Shown here one piece after another: positions 19,239 to 29,881 of a stretch of 64,000 nt of DNA. The DNA lies in the NCBI RefSeq assembly GCF_900130005.1, contig NZ_FQXP01000005.1, positions 1 to 64,000 on the forward strand, given 5' to 3'. Position 1 is the stretch's first letter; every line of letters starts with the position of its first letter. The notes beneath the pieces are model-generated. The model was not told where the DNA came from and made no database searches. It saw nothing but the letters and a program-made list of their open reading frames with translations. A program made the translations under genes and the position numbers. This DNA is from Clostridium collagenovorans DSM 3089. GTDB taxonomy: Bacteria > Bacillota > Clostridia > Clostridiales > Clostridiaceae.

Positions 19239-19275
19239 AAGGGGAAATGTCCTATGATTCCATGTGACATTCCCC
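19239..19275 (-). terminator. Hairpin between mutS2 and the DUF523 gene
   Basis: GGGGAAATGTC pairs with GACATTCCCC with one bulged base, and the minus-strand copy ends in CCCCTTTTCTAG. It lies about 100 nt downstream of the mutS2 stop and fits a terminator. The remainder of this 447-nt gap shows only AT-rich DNA and the promoter region upstream of mutS2's downstream neighbour is not apparent. Confidence 0.5.
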
Positions 19276-19368
19276 CTAAAATTGTTAATTCATATTTACC
19301 TACTCCAATAAGTAGCATAGATTTATTTCTACCTTTAATTTAAAGTATTAAATAAGCATAGCTATAAA

Positions 19369-21732
19369 TTATTTTAATTCTGCAACTGTAACACCTGTTC
19401 CACCCTCTGCATAACTTCCTATTCTAGAAGTCTTAACATGAGGATGTCTTCTTAGCATTTCAGTTATAGATTTTCTTAATACTCCAGTACCTTTTCCATG
19501 TATAATTGTAACTTCACCTAAACCTGCCATGTAAGCATCATCTAAGTATTTGTCTGTAACATAGACAGCTTCCTCGGAATCCATGCCTCTAAGGTCTATA
19601 GAAGTATCTACATTGGCCATTTTTAATTTTAATTCCTTTTTAGCCTGCCTTCTTTCATCCTTAGTTGGTTTAGCACCTTCTATCTTTCTTAGGTTTTCAA
19701 GTTTAACATTAATTTTCATTATACCAGCTTGAACTTGAACTTCACCCTTTTTATCAACCTCTGAAAGCACTGTAACCTTTTGGTTTAATGTCATAAGTAA
19801 AACTTCCATTCCTGGAGTTACTTTTTCTAATTTTATACCCTTATCCTGCTCTTGAATCAATTGTTTTTCTTCAATGCTATTTAGCTTACCCTTAAGTTTT
19901 TGTTTTTGTTCTTCTAGCTTTTGACGTGAAGTAGAATATCCTTCACTTTCAAGCTTCTTAACTTCTTTAATTATCTCATCAACTTCTACCTTAGCATTTT
20001 TTAAGATTTTTTTAGCTTCGATTTGAGCCTCTTGCATTATTTTCTCTCTTGTATTCTTAAGTTTATCAAACTTCTCATCATATTCTAACTTAGACTTTTG
20101 AAGTTGATTCTTTAAGTTTTGAGATTCTCTAGCATTTTTCTCAGCTATTATATTCTTTTCTTGAAGAGTTTTAATTAAGTTTTCAAACTCTAAGGTATCC
20201 TGTGATATATTTCCTTTAGCATCTTCAATTATATAAGATGGCAATCCTAATCTTCTAGATATCTCAAAGGCATTTGATTTTCCTGGAACTCCTATTAATA
20301 ATCTATAAGTTGGTCTTAAAGTCTCCACATCAAACTCAACTGAAGCATTTTCTACTCCAACAGTTTTTAAAGCATATCCTTTAAGTTCACTATAGTGAGT
20401 TGTAGCTACTATTCTACATCCTCTTTTTCTAAGATTCTCAAGTATAGAAATTGCAAGAGCTGCCCCTTCAGTTGGATCTGTTCCTGCTCCAAGTTCGTCA
20501 AAAATAACTAAAGAACTTTCATCTGCATTATCAATTATATTTACTATATTAGTCATATGAGAAGAGAAGGTTGATAAGTTTTGTTCAATACTTTGCTCAT
20601 CCCCAATGTCTGCAAATACTTCTTTGAAAAATGCAACTACTGAATTCTCTCTAGCTGGTATTAATAATCCACTTAATGCCATTAACTGAATTAAGCCTAT
20701 AGTTTTTATAGTAACAGTCTTACCACCAGTATTAGGTCCTGTTATAACTAAAGAATTAAAATCATTTCCTAAGTAAAAATCATTAGCAACCACCATATCT
20801 CTGTTAATAAGAGGGTGTCTTGCTGCAATAACATCTATTATTCCCTCATCATTTACAACAGGTTTTACTGCGTCTAATTCTGATGCATATTTAGCCTTAC
20901 CAAAGATAAAATCAAGTTCCCATATTATATTAGCGTTAGTTTCAACTTGCTTTATATTATGGTATATTTCTCTTGATAACTCTGATAAAATTCTTTCTAT
21001 TTCAGCTTTCTCTTTTAGCTTCAATTCCTTTATTTCATTATTTAAATTAACTAAACTCATAGGTTCAATAAATAATGTAGCACCAGAGGAACTTTGATCA
21101 TGTACAAGCCCTGGAACTGAACCCTTATGTTCAGCCTTTACAGGTATAACATACCTATCCCCTCTTATTGTATAAAGGTTCTCTTGAAGATAAGATGAAT
21201 TAGCTCTAACTAAAGAATTAATTTTATCCTTAATTGAGCTATTTTTATCTTTTAATGCTTTTCTTAGAGAGTATAATTTTTCACTTGCTCTATCTGAAAT
21301 TTCATCATCACCAATTATAGCATTGAATATTTTATCCTCTATTCTTTTTAACGGAGTTATTCCCTCACATATATCCTCTAAAACTCTATATCCTTCTTCC
21401 TCTTCTTTATGAGAAATATATTCTGTGAAACTTCTAGAAGATCTTAATATCTGAGCTATTTTAAGTAATTGCTCAGGTATTAGTGTAGAACCCTTTCCAG
21501 CTCTACTTATAGCTTCTCTTACATCATATATTCCCTCAAAAGGCGCTGCACCTTTTTTAATAATTAATCTAAAAGCTTCCTCTGTCTCTTCTAGATGTTC
21601 CTTAACCTCATATAAATTATCATAAGGTTTAAGTTCTGTGATCAAGTCTTTTGCAGCACTTGTATGCACATATTTCTTTAAATTCTCTTTTACCTTATTA
21701 AACTCAAGTACTCTTAAGGATTTTTCATTCAT
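19369..21732 (-). CDS. mutS2: Endonuclease MutS2 / ribosome-collision factor
   Basis: 787 residues, the normal length for MutS2. N-terminal core and clamp helices are followed by the ATPase: Walker A GPNTGGKT at 332-339, Walker B LVIFDELGAGTDP at about 408-420, THYSELK switch, then a long coiled coil (about 510-640) and a C-terminal Smr nuclease domain (about 707-787) with the DLRG and HGKGTG motifs. It lacks the MutS mismatch-binding N-domain. In Bacillus, MutS2 splits collided ribosomes; older work assigns anti-recombination activity. ATG with a weak upstream purine stretch. It is 36 nt downstream of the U32 gene, so the two probably share a transcript. Confidence 0.96.
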   Translation of the reverse strand: MNEKSLRVLEFNKVKENLKKYVHTSAAKDLITELKPYDNLYEVKEHLEETEEAFRLIIKKGAAPFEGIYDVREAISRAGKGSTLIPEQLLKIAQILRSSRSFTEYISHKEEEEGYRVLEDICEGITPLKRIEDKIFNAIIGDDEISDRASEKLYSLRKALKDKNSSIKDKINSLVRANSSYLQENLYTIRGDRYVIPVKAEHKGSVPGLVHDQSSSGATLFIEPMSLVNLNNEIKELKLKEKAEIERILSELSREIYHNIKQVETNANIIWELDFIFGKAKYASELDAVKPVVNDEGIIDVIAARHPLINRDMVVANDFYLGNDFNSLVITGPNTGGKTVTIKTIGLIQLMALSGLLIPARENSVVAFFKEVFADIGDEQSIEQNLSTFSSHMTNIVNIIDNADESSLVIFDELGAGTDPTEGAALAISILENLRKRGCRIVATTHYSELKGYALKTVGVENASVEFDVETLRPTYRLLIGVPGKSNAFEISRRLGLPSYIIEDAKGNISQDTLEFENLIKTLQEKNIIAEKNARESQNLKNQLQKSKLEYDEKFDKLKNTREKIMQEAQIEAKKILKNAKVEVDEIIKEVKKLESEGYSTSRQKLEEQKQKLKGKLNSIEEKQLIQEQDKGIKLEKVTPGMEVLLMTLNQKVTVLSEVDKKGEVQVQAGIMKINVKLENLRKIEGAKPTKDERRQAKKELKLKMANVDTSIDLRGMDSEEAVYVTDKYLDDAYMAGLGEVTIIHGKGTGVLRKSITEMLRRHPHVKTSRIGSYAEGGTGVTVAELK

Positions 21733-21768
21733 TTAAAATCCACCTATCTTTCCAATATATTTTCTTTT

Positions 21769-24117
21769 CTACTCTATACCTCTCTTATAATGACCTCTTG
21801 TGTATTTCTTATCTTCATTATCTAAGGTTCCATTTATAAATCCGCTTAAAACTTCCCTAGCTTCATTGTAATCCTCAGCAATAAAATCTATTCTAAATGC
21901 ATCTATATTATTTTTCTTAAGTTCATTAATATATGGATAAAGATTAACTGGTACACTATTATATATATAACTTCTACAAGATTTATCTACATCAAGAATG
22001 AATTCTTCACCCTTACGATCTCTAAGTAGATAAGTATCTTTAGCACAAGCACCCTTGCAATTTTCTTTTTTAGACTTTCCACCATATATGGAACCTATAG
22101 GACAATACTCTGAAACCATAAGTTCATATCTTCCATATATGACTACTCCACAAGAATTCTCAGGTGACTTTTTACCTATATTTAAAAGTTCACTTCTATT
22201 TAGCTCGGCACTTAAATACATACCATTTATTTTTTCACTAAAGAATCTATGAGCAAAGGTATTTAAAACATTATTTTTATAATCACCATATATTATTGTT
22301 TTACCTAAAAATCTATTGATTATGCCCATATTTCCTGTGATGATTCCTTTAATTCTGTGAAGATTTTTTTCTATTTCTAAGGCAATCTTATGAATTTCCT
22401 TATCTCTTATTATATTAGGAACTTTTAAATATAAATTTTTGATCTTCACATTATCTAAGTCCACATTGCCTCTCATATTGAATATATTAACAGCTACATT
22501 TTCAATATTCAATTCCTCTGCTGCCTTTAATTGTTCTGCTCTTTGAAGGGTCACCATTAAACTTGGCATATTTTGTTCTGCATATGTAGCTTCAATATTT
22601 TCAGAAGAAAGATCTTTTAAAACTCTTTTGTTTTTTTCTTTTATTCTATTTTCAATTTGTTCTATAATATTTCTTCTTATTTCATTTACAGCTGAAACGG
22701 GAACAAAACCATCCTCAAAGTGTAAGAACTCTATTTCGTCTATCTTTAAAGCAGTATCTCCTGCTTTGCAAATATTTTTCACTATCTTTTCTTTCTCTAA
22801 AGGTTTCTTTAATGCCTGTTGAACTATTTCTCCTTCAGCATAAAATGTTTCTTCGTTAAACTGAGTTCCTATTACCATTGGACTACCTACTTTAAAAGTA
22901 AAGTTAGCTTTTAGAGGTATTTTTTTCTCATAAGGATGCTTATAGTATTGTGACAATTCCATTAACAACTCATTATCTGAAGCTCTATAAAGAATATCAT
23001 TAGCTTTATAATTACTTGGTTTTAACTTAACTATATCACCAACATTAGCCTTCTCTACTTCTTTTCCATTCAGTAGAATTTTACTTACTGTAAATCCACC
23101 TTCTTCTATACGTATACCGTCCTTTAACCCAATAGGCTCTTTAAGCAAAATGCTTCCATCTTTATTGGCTTTACCAAGATATACACCTGTGTTTCTTGGA
23201 GTTTTATAAGCCATCATATCCTTACCTACATTCCCTAAAAGATAAGCCTTAGAAAATCCTTCTCTATTGAATAACTGAGTAAGTTTTCTTTTTTCCTCTT
23301 CTAAATTGAATTCAGTATTATTATAATAGCTATCAATTGCTTTTCTATAAATTGATACTACTCCAGCAACATATTCTGGTCTTTTCATTCTTCCTTCAAT
23401 CTTAAGTGAAGATGTACCACTTTCTATTAACTCTTTAATATTTTCTATAGTGCATATATCCTTAGGGCTCATGATATATCCATCTCTTTCAACCTTGGTA
23501 TTCTTACCATATAAAGTGTATGGTAGTCTACAAGTTTGAGCACATCTACCACGGTTACCACTTCTACCACCAAGTATACTACTCATTAAACATTGCCCTG
23601 AGTAACAAACACATAAAGCTCCATGTACAAAAACTTCAGTTTCTATTCCTAAATCCTTAGAAATATAATCTATATCTTCGATACTAAGCTCTCTTGATAG
23701 AACAATTCTTTGGAATCCTAGATTCTTTAAAAGTAAAGCTCCTTCTCCATTATGTATGCTCATTTGCGTAGATGCATGTATTTCAAATTCTGGGATACAT
23801 TTTTTAATAAGATATACAAGTCCTGTGTCTTGTATAATTAAAGCATCTACCCCTATTCTATATAAAAACTTAGCATATTCTAAAGCTTCTTTTATTTCTT
23901 TATCCTTTAAAAGAGTATTTATAGTTATATATACCTTAACACCATAATCATGACAATATTCAACGGCCTTTATCATTTGCTCATCATCAAAGTTATTAGC
24001 ATATGCCCTAGCTGAAAACTTACTACCTCCTAGGTAGATAGCATCTGCTCCGCTTTGAACAGCAGCTATAAGACTTTCAAAGCTTCCTGCTGGAGCTAAT
24101 AATTCTATTTTATTCAT
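21769..24117 (-). CDS. U32 family protein with DUF3656, RlhA-like
   Basis: 782 residues from ATG 24117 (MNKIELLAPAG), chosen for AGGAG 8 nt upstream. The N-terminal half is the U32 domain: ELLAPAGSFESL, ADAIYLGG, and the Cys-bearing CVCYSGQC...GNRGRCAQTC segment (about 168-200) that in this family can hold an iron-sulfur cluster. The second half matches the DUF3656-containing class, with another Cys set (CPIGSIYGGKSKKENCKGAC). E. coli RlhA of this architecture hydroxylates 23S rRNA C2501; peptidase activity is an old label. Likely co-transcribed with mutS2 downstream. The exact RNA target is not shown by the sequence. Confidence 0.88.
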   Translation of the reverse strand: MNKIELLAPAGSFESLIAAVQSGADAIYLGGSKFSARAYANNFDDEQMIKAVEYCHDYGVKVYITINTLLKDKEIKEALEYAKFLYRIGVDALIIQDTGLVYLIKKCIPEFEIHASTQMSIHNGEGALLLKNLGFQRIVLSRELSIEDIDYISKDLGIETEVFVHGALCVCYSGQCLMSSILGGRSGNRGRCAQTCRLPYTLYGKNTKVERDGYIMSPKDICTIENIKELIESGTSSLKIEGRMKRPEYVAGVVSIYRKAIDSYYNNTEFNLEEEKRKLTQLFNREGFSKAYLLGNVGKDMMAYKTPRNTGVYLGKANKDGSILLKEPIGLKDGIRIEEGGFTVSKILLNGKEVEKANVGDIVKLKPSNYKANDILYRASDNELLMELSQYYKHPYEKKIPLKANFTFKVGSPMVIGTQFNEETFYAEGEIVQQALKKPLEKEKIVKNICKAGDTALKIDEIEFLHFEDGFVPVSAVNEIRRNIIEQIENRIKEKNKRVLKDLSSENIEATYAEQNMPSLMVTLQRAEQLKAAEELNIENVAVNIFNMRGNVDLDNVKIKNLYLKVPNIIRDKEIHKIALEIEKNLHRIKGIITGNMGIINRFLGKTIIYGDYKNNVLNTFAHRFFSEKINGMYLSAELNRSELLNIGKKSPENSCGVVIYGRYELMVSEYCPIGSIYGGKSKKENCKGACAKDTYLLRDRKGEEFILDVDKSCRSYIYNSVPVNLYPYINELKKNNIDAFRIDFIAEDYNEAREVLSGFINGTLDNEDKKYTRGHYKRGIE

Positions 24118-24190
24118 TGGACACACTCCTAAAAATCATTTTAATATCATTATACAATATATTTTGCCATATATTAAGATTATTAGCCAA

Positions 24191-24230
24191 AATAAAAAAC
24201 TCTAGCACACTATATGTAACTAGAGTTTCA
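24191..24230 (-). terminator. Terminator after the glycosyltransferase gene
   Basis: AAACTCTAG (24196-24204) pairs with CTAGAGTTT (24219-24227). On the minus strand the stem is followed by a TTTTTTATTTT run, a strong intrinsic terminator, about 70 nt past the stop. Confidence 0.85.
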
Positions 24231-24298
24231 TTTTAACTTTCTTTTATTCATAAATATATATATCAATTTTTATAAATACCTATTTCAAATTAATATTT

Positions 24299-25294
24299 CT
24301 ACACTGTTTCACAAACCTCTTTATATATACTATATATATTTTCTCCAAATTTATCCCAACTATATTCTTCTAATATTCTAGTACTTAACTCATCAGGCTT
24401 CTTTAATTTTTTACTAAACTCCATAGCTCTTTCTAAACTTCCCAAATCATATGGATTAAAATATATAGCATCCTCGCCTAAGTACTCCTTTACACATCCT
24501 TCACTACTTGCTATTATTCTGCATCCAGTAGCAGCAGCTTCTAAGGTTGAAATACCCGGCAACTCTCTAAAACCAGGGGCAACGTATACGGTAGCAAACT
24601 TATATGCATTATATAAATTGTAACTATCAACAAATCCAAAGTATTTAACATTTTCATATTCCATACATTTTTTAAAATACTTTTTATCTGTGATACTTCC
24701 TATCATAACAAAATCAATATTTAACTTATTACATAGCTCTGAAAGTGCCAATTGGTTTTTAATTTCACAAATCTTTCCTACACATAACACGTAATTATTC
24801 AAATCATATCTATCCTTAAAATTGTATAAAGGCACATCTGTACTTTCTACAGCAACACCACTATACACTACCTCTAAGTTTCTCTTTATATTAAAATCTC
24901 TTTTAATTACCTTTTTTTCAATTTCACTACTTACAAGGATTTTCTTTGCTCTTTTTAAAATCTCATTTCTATAAGGTCTACAACCCTTCCACACACTTAG
25001 TTCATCCTTCTTAGAGCTAAATTCATAATACTTAGTCATTGACCAATAATTAGGAGTTATAACTATTGGCTTTTTATAAGAATATGCTATTTTATAATAT
25101 TTATAAGCCTCTCCCGCATTATTCAAATCGAATAAATGAATAATATCATACTCTGAAAAATCACATATATCCCCAGTGTTTATGTCAGCTTCAACCCCTA
25201 TAGACTTGAAATATTTATATAATTTTATAGCCTGCAAAGAATCTGCTGCAAAGTTTCTATAATAATCCCCTCTTACACATAATAATACCTTCAC
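24299..25294 (-). CDS. Glycosyltransferase family 4-like (GT-B fold)
   Basis: 331 residues starting with GTG at 25294 behind GGAGGAGGAG. The N-terminal half is the acceptor lobe (MKVLLCVRGDYYRNFAADS). The C-terminal half has the GT4 donor-binding features YVAPGFRELPGISTLEAAATGCRIIAS, including the E-x7-E-type nucleotide-sugar loop, with a VLCVGKICEIKNQ motif at the lobe junction. It transfers a sugar from a nucleotide donor, but donor and acceptor are unknown. No other envelope-sugar gene is adjacent. It has its own terminator and probably its own promoter. Cytoplasmic or membrane-peripheral; no membrane segment seen. Confidence 0.85.
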   Translation of the reverse strand: MKVLLCVRGDYYRNFAADSLQAIKLYKYFKSIGVEADINTGDICDFSEYDIIHLFDLNNAGEAYKYYKIAYSYKKPIVITPNYWSMTKYYEFSSKKDELSVWKGCRPYRNEILKRAKKILVSSEIEKKVIKRDFNIKRNLEVVYSGVAVESTDVPLYNFKDRYDLNNYVLCVGKICEIKNQLALSELCNKLNIDFVMIGSITDKKYFKKCMEYENVKYFGFVDSYNLYNAYKFATVYVAPGFRELPGISTLEAAATGCRIIASSEGCVKEYLGEDAIYFNPYDLGSLERAMEFSKKLKKPDELSTRILEEYSWDKFGENIYSIYKEVCETV

Positions 25295-25639
25295 TACTCT
25301 CCTCCTCCTAATAAAATCCCTTTATTTAATTTAAAATCTATGCAAATAATTACATCTTTATAACTTTTAAATTTACAATTCTAATTTTATATATTTTAAA
25401 ATAAAGAATATAAATTACAATTATCAATAATTATAGCTATACTTATATAAAATACTAACTGTAAAAGTTAACTTTAATCCACTACACAGACCTGAGTATT
25501 CTTAATAAAGATAAATATTAATAGTTACCTTTATTATTAAATAAGGCACCCTGTTGATAACTGTAAAAACATTTTTTTGATTTAAGTAAATTTTATATAT
25601 AGTATATTGTTCTTAAACTATATTGACACTATGAAAAAT

Positions 25640-25682
25640 AAAAAAAGTACAAAGATAAGATTTTCTCTTACCCTTGTACCTT
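25640..25682 (-). terminator. Terminator after the zapA gene
   Basis: A 14-bp stem between GTAC at 25647 and GTAC ending at 25679 pairs fully in minus-strand RNA if G-U pairs are allowed, and is followed by a seven-T run. It lies 16 nt past the stop. The rest of the 400-nt gap to the glycosyltransferase start is AT-rich with nothing recognised. Confidence 0.85.
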
Positions 25683-25697
25683 TATACTTTAATTTAA

Positions 25698-27089
25698 TTA
25701 TTTTTTACTCACTGCTAGTCTTAATTTTTTCTCCTTAGCTAATGCTATAGACTGCTCATTAATTTTATTTTCTAACTCTAAAACCTTGAACTTATAGTTT
25801 TGAAGTTGTAGCTTAGAAGTCTCACCCTGTTCCTTATTATAATTATATAGAGTTTTATATTTTTTAGCTTCACCCTCTACATATTGTAATTTTGTGCTTA
25901 ATTCTTCTAACTGCTTATTAAAGCTACTGTTTAGTTGCTCTTTTTCTATGTCATAAGATCTTTTTATGTCTTCTATTTCTTTTAAAGCAATATTTTTAGC
26001 TTGCTGTTCTTTGCTTACATACTCACTTTTAACAGATTCTATATCCTTTGCTTTTATCTCTTCTAAGGATGATTTTTCTTTATTAAATTTACTTTTTAAC
26101 ACTTCAATGTCACGTATATGACTTTCTTCTAAAGACTTCAATTCACTACTATGAATTGAATTTAACTTTTCTATTTTATCCTTTAATTCTTTTAATTCCT
26201 TTAAATAAGCTTCTTGAGTTTTGTGCTGACTTTCATTAAATCTATGCTTAATTTCTGATATCTTACTTTCATGATCTTCATTTATAGAATTAAATTTTTC
26301 TCTATGTTCTTGTTTTAATTTATTTATCTGTTCTCTATGAATATCATCTATTAATTTAAGCTCTTTTTCTTTTTCTTCTAGCACTTTAGAAAGATTTTGT
26401 GTTTCTTCCTCTTTTAACATTTCAATAACTTCTTCATTTTCATTTTTAATAGAAACTATTTTATTTTCATACTGATTCTTTAAATCCTCTATTTTATTTT
26501 CATATATACCAGTAAGTTTATTTTTTTCTTTTTCCTTTTCTTGTATTAGATTTTTTTCAACTGTAGCTTTTTCTTCAACTAATCTTTTTTCTAATAATTC
26601 TTTTTCTCTCTCTAATTCAAGATTTTTCTCTTGTAAAGCTTTAATTTCCTTCTCACTTTTCTCTTTTAAGGCCTGTAGTTCTATCTTTACTACTTCTAAT
26701 TCCCTATTAACCTCATCAACCTTACACCTATCCTCAGTATTCATAAGATCTTCAATTTCTAATTTTAACTGTTGATTTTTATATTCTGCCTCTTCTCCGT
26801 AAGCTTTTAAGTTACTATTTTCATTTTTTAAGTTATTTTGTTGTTCCTCTAAATCTCTATATCTATTTAAAAGTTCCGAGTATATCTCTTGACTTTTAAA
26901 CATATCATCAGCTATATTTATTGCAGTTAAAACAGCCGCCGAACTAATACTAAGCTTCTCATTTTTAGACTTTATATTTCTTATTTTCTTGTCCACAAAA
27001 AATGCGACTCTATTTAAATATTCCTCATCTTCATTACCTTTTAAATTATATTCAACGTCATCTATAATAACAGTTATTATATTCATCAT
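25698..27089 (-). CDS. zapA: ZapA-like cell-division protein with long coiled-coil extension
   Basis: About 463 residues. The first 90 or so match ZapA, the FtsZ-ring-stabilising protein: MNIITVIIDDVEYNLKGNEDEEYLNRVAFFVDKK with IRNIKS and the AAVLTAINIADDMFK helix. ZapA is usually 85-140 residues; here residues 90-455 form a continuous coiled coil rich in Glu and Lys with many LKEKEKEL-type heptads. The ribosome site GGGGTG supports ATG 27089 or the next codon at 27086; both give the same protein apart from one residue. It follows pheST and has its own terminator. The long rod could bridge FtsZ filaments to other division parts, but this is inference. Confidence 0.85.
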   Translation of the reverse strand: MMNIITVIIDDVEYNLKGNEDEEYLNRVAFFVDKKIRNIKSKNEKLSISSAAVLTAINIADDMFKSQEIYSELLNRYRDLEEQQNNLKNENSNLKAYGEEAEYKNQQLKLEIEDLMNTEDRCKVDEVNRELEVVKIELQALKEKSEKEIKALQEKNLELEREKELLEKRLVEEKATVEKNLIQEKEKEKNKLTGIYENKIEDLKNQYENKIVSIKNENEEVIEMLKEEETQNLSKVLEEKEKELKLIDDIHREQINKLKQEHREKFNSINEDHESKISEIKHRFNESQHKTQEAYLKELKELKDKIEKLNSIHSSELKSLEESHIRDIEVLKSKFNKEKSSLEEIKAKDIESVKSEYVSKEQQAKNIALKEIEDIKRSYDIEKEQLNSSFNKQLEELSTKLQYVEGEAKKYKTLYNYNKEQGETSKLQLQNYKFKVLELENKINEQSIALAKEKKLRLAVSKK

Positions 27090-27210
27090 AAACACCCCAT
27101 ATACGCATATTTCCTAAAACAATTTTGCAATTATTGTATTATGTTTACTTAAAATTATATCTTATTAACCATAAAAAAACAAATTTTATTTGAGGAAAAT
27201 TAAGGAATTT

Positions 27211-27263
27211 TAAAAAGTCTATGTAATATTTTATTTTTACTTTCATATTACATAGACTTTCAG
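27211..27263 (-). terminator. pheT terminator
   Basis: A perfect 15-bp stem (27215-27229 with 27245-27259) is followed on the minus strand by TTTTTAAAATT. It lies about 25 nt past the pheT stop. Confidence 0.85.
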
Positions 27264-27285
27264 TTAAATGAATTTTAAATTTTAA

Positions 27286-29661
27286 TTATCTTAATACTGC
27301 ACCTAATTTATGCTCTAAGGATCTTAATATTTTATCATGTACCTTATTTACTTCTTTATCCTTTAAAGTCTTTTCTTCCGCTCTATAAACTAATGCATAA
27401 GCTATACTCTTCTTATCTTCTGGTATTTGCTTTCCTTTATAAACATCAAATAATTTTATGCTTTCTAAAATATTTCCACCAGCTTTTTTAATAGCTTCTT
27501 CTATTTCTTGTACAAGTATAGCATCATCAACTAAGATAGCTATATCTCTTGTAACTGCTGGGAACTTAGGAAGAGCTTTATACTTCTTATCTAAGTTAGA
27601 AGCTGCATATAATAAGTCTAAATCTAGTTCTGCAATATAGCATCTTTCTTCCATTTCAAAGTTTTCTGCTACATCAGGATGTACTTCCCCTAATACTCCA
27701 GCAAATTTATTTCTAACATATAAAGCTGCTGTTTTTCCTGGATGGAAGCTTGGATTTTCACTTTCTCTTCTGAAGCTTGGGTTTTTAACTCCTAAAGTAT
27801 CTAATAAGTTTTCAATAATACCCTTTAAGTGGAAGTAATCAACATTTCCGTAAATACCTATAGTAACTATGTTTCTTTCCTCTGGTATTTTATTAATATC
27901 TTCATCTGGAATATAAACTTTTCCTATTTCAAATAAAGCTGCTGACTCATTACTTCTGTTATTATTTCTAGCTAAAGATTCCATCATAGATGCTATTGAA
28001 GTTGTTCTCATAACACTATAATCTTCACCTAGTGGATTCTTAATCTTAACCACATTTCTTAAAGATGAATCACTTGGAATTAATAATTTATCAAATATTT
28101 TAGGACTAACAAATGAATAACTAATAGATTGATTTAATCCACTATTCATCATAGCTTCCATAACCTTATCATCTAAGATTTGTTTTTCATTTTTTCCACC
28201 CTTTAAAGTCTCACAGTTTGGAATTGTAGCTGGAATATTATTATATCCATATATTCTAGCAATCTCCTCTGCTATATCTTCTTTAATAAATACATCACAT
28301 CTAAAAGTAGGTACTTTAATAACTAATGTATCTCCATCTATATCTGTTTTTAAATCTAAAGCATCTAGACATTCTTTCATTTTTCCAACATAAATCTCTG
28401 TGCCTAAGAATTTATTTACCCAGCTTGCACTCACTTTAACTTCATGAGATTCTTTTTCGCTATTGTATATATCTATTGTTCCATTAACAACTTCACCTGC
28501 ACCTAATTCTTCAATTAAAGCACATGCTCTATTCATAGCAAGTTCAACACCATTTGGATCTATTTCTTTTTCAAATCTTGATGAAGACTCAGTTCTTAAA
28601 GCTAACTGTTTTGAAGAATTTCTTATATTAACAGGTTCAAAGCTAGCACATTCAAAAATGATTGTATTAGTGTCTTCCTTAACTTCTGAATTTAATCCAC
28701 CCATAATACCTGCTAAAGCAATAGTTCTCTCAGCATCCTTGATGCAAAGCATCTCTGAAGTTAAAGTTCTTTCTTCTTCATCTAGAGTTATGAACTTTTC
28801 ACCATCTTTAGCATTTTCAATTATAATAGTGTTTCCTTTAATATCTCTAATATCAAAGGCATGCATTGGTTGAGCAAACTCAAGCATAACAAAGTTAGTT
28901 ATATCAACTATGTTATTTATTGGTCTAACTCCAGCTTCTAATAATCTATCTTGCATCCATTTTGGAGAAGGGCCAACTTTTATGTTTTTAACTTCTCTTG
29001 CCATGTATCTTACACATTTTTCATCTTTTACTTCTACATTTAGATCTTCGTGTACATTACCCTCTGCCTTACAAGTGAATTCTAAATTAGGCATCTTATA
29101 AGTAGTTCCTAAAGTAGCTGCTGTTTCTCTAGCTAATCCTATGATACCTAAGCAATCAGGTCTATTTGAAGTTATCTCTAAGTCTATAATTGCACTTTCT
29201 AATCCTAACACCTTTTTAATATCTTCACCTAAGACTGTATCTGTAGGAAGTATCATTAATCCATCAACTTCTTTTTCATCAGCTAAGCCAAGCTCAACTT
29301 CTGAACAGAACATTCCTTGAGATACTACCCCTCTTAATTTTCCCTTTTTAATTTTTAATCCACCATGTAATGTAGAACCATGTAATGCTACTGGAACAAC
29401 ATCTTGCTCTTTCATATTAGTTGCAGCAGTAACTATTTGAATATGTTCACTACCTATGTTAACATCACATACAACTAATTTATCAGCCTCTGGATGTCTT
29501 TCTATCTTTTCTATTTTTCCTGTTACAACATTAGTAATTTCTTGCCCTGTAATTTCTACTCCTTCAACCTTAGAACCACTTAAAGTTAAAGCATCTCCTA
29601 ATTCCTTTGGAGATATATCTATATTAACATAATCATTTAACCATTGAATTGGTGCTTTCAT
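27286..29661 (-). CDS. pheT: Phenylalanine-tRNA ligase beta subunit
   Basis: 791 residues from ATG 29661 (MKAPIQWLNDYVNI); GGAGG lies 7 nt before it, while a longer frame upstream has no site. Domains in order: N-terminal fold, EMAP-type tRNA-binding domain (about 40-150), B3/B4 editing domain (about 210-380) that clears mischarged Tyr-tRNA, B5 (about 400-470), catalytic-like core, and the C-terminal ferredoxin-like anticodon-binding domain (about 700-791). Works as an alpha2-beta2 enzyme with PheS to charge tRNA-Phe. It sits about 220 nt downstream of pheS, under the same T-box leader. Length and motif content are normal. Confidence 0.97.
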   Translation of the reverse strand: MKAPIQWLNDYVNIDISPKELGDALTLSGSKVEGVEITGQEITNVVTGKIEKIERHPEADKLVVCDVNIGSEHIQIVTAATNMKEQDVVPVALHGSTLHGGLKIKKGKLRGVVSQGMFCSEVELGLADEKEVDGLMILPTDTVLGEDIKKVLGLESAIIDLEITSNRPDCLGIIGLARETAATLGTTYKMPNLEFTCKAEGNVHEDLNVEVKDEKCVRYMAREVKNIKVGPSPKWMQDRLLEAGVRPINNIVDITNFVMLEFAQPMHAFDIRDIKGNTIIIENAKDGEKFITLDEEERTLTSEMLCIKDAERTIALAGIMGGLNSEVKEDTNTIIFECASFEPVNIRNSSKQLALRTESSSRFEKEIDPNGVELAMNRACALIEELGAGEVVNGTIDIYNSEKESHEVKVSASWVNKFLGTEIYVGKMKECLDALDLKTDIDGDTLVIKVPTFRCDVFIKEDIAEEIARIYGYNNIPATIPNCETLKGGKNEKQILDDKVMEAMMNSGLNQSISYSFVSPKIFDKLLIPSDSSLRNVVKIKNPLGEDYSVMRTTSIASMMESLARNNNRSNESAALFEIGKVYIPDEDINKIPEERNIVTIGIYGNVDYFHLKGIIENLLDTLGVKNPSFRRESENPSFHPGKTAALYVRNKFAGVLGEVHPDVAENFEMEERCYIAELDLDLLYAASNLDKKYKALPKFPAVTRDIAILVDDAILVQEIEEAIKKAGGNILESIKLFDVYKGKQIPEDKKSIAYALVYRAEEKTLKDKEVNKVHDKILRSLEHKLGAVLR

Positions 29662-29881
29662 TTCAAAACCTCCACAGTAAAATTTTACAAATCCTAAAGT
29701 TTTTATAAAGCATATTCCTATACACAAAATTAACTTCAAGATTTATATATAAGTTCTAATTAATACTCTACATTCATATTAATCCTTGAATTTATTCTAT
29801 AATCACCCTTATACCTAAAAAGAATTAAGATTCTTTATTAGAATATATATATAATATTTTTTATAGTATAACTTATTTAGA

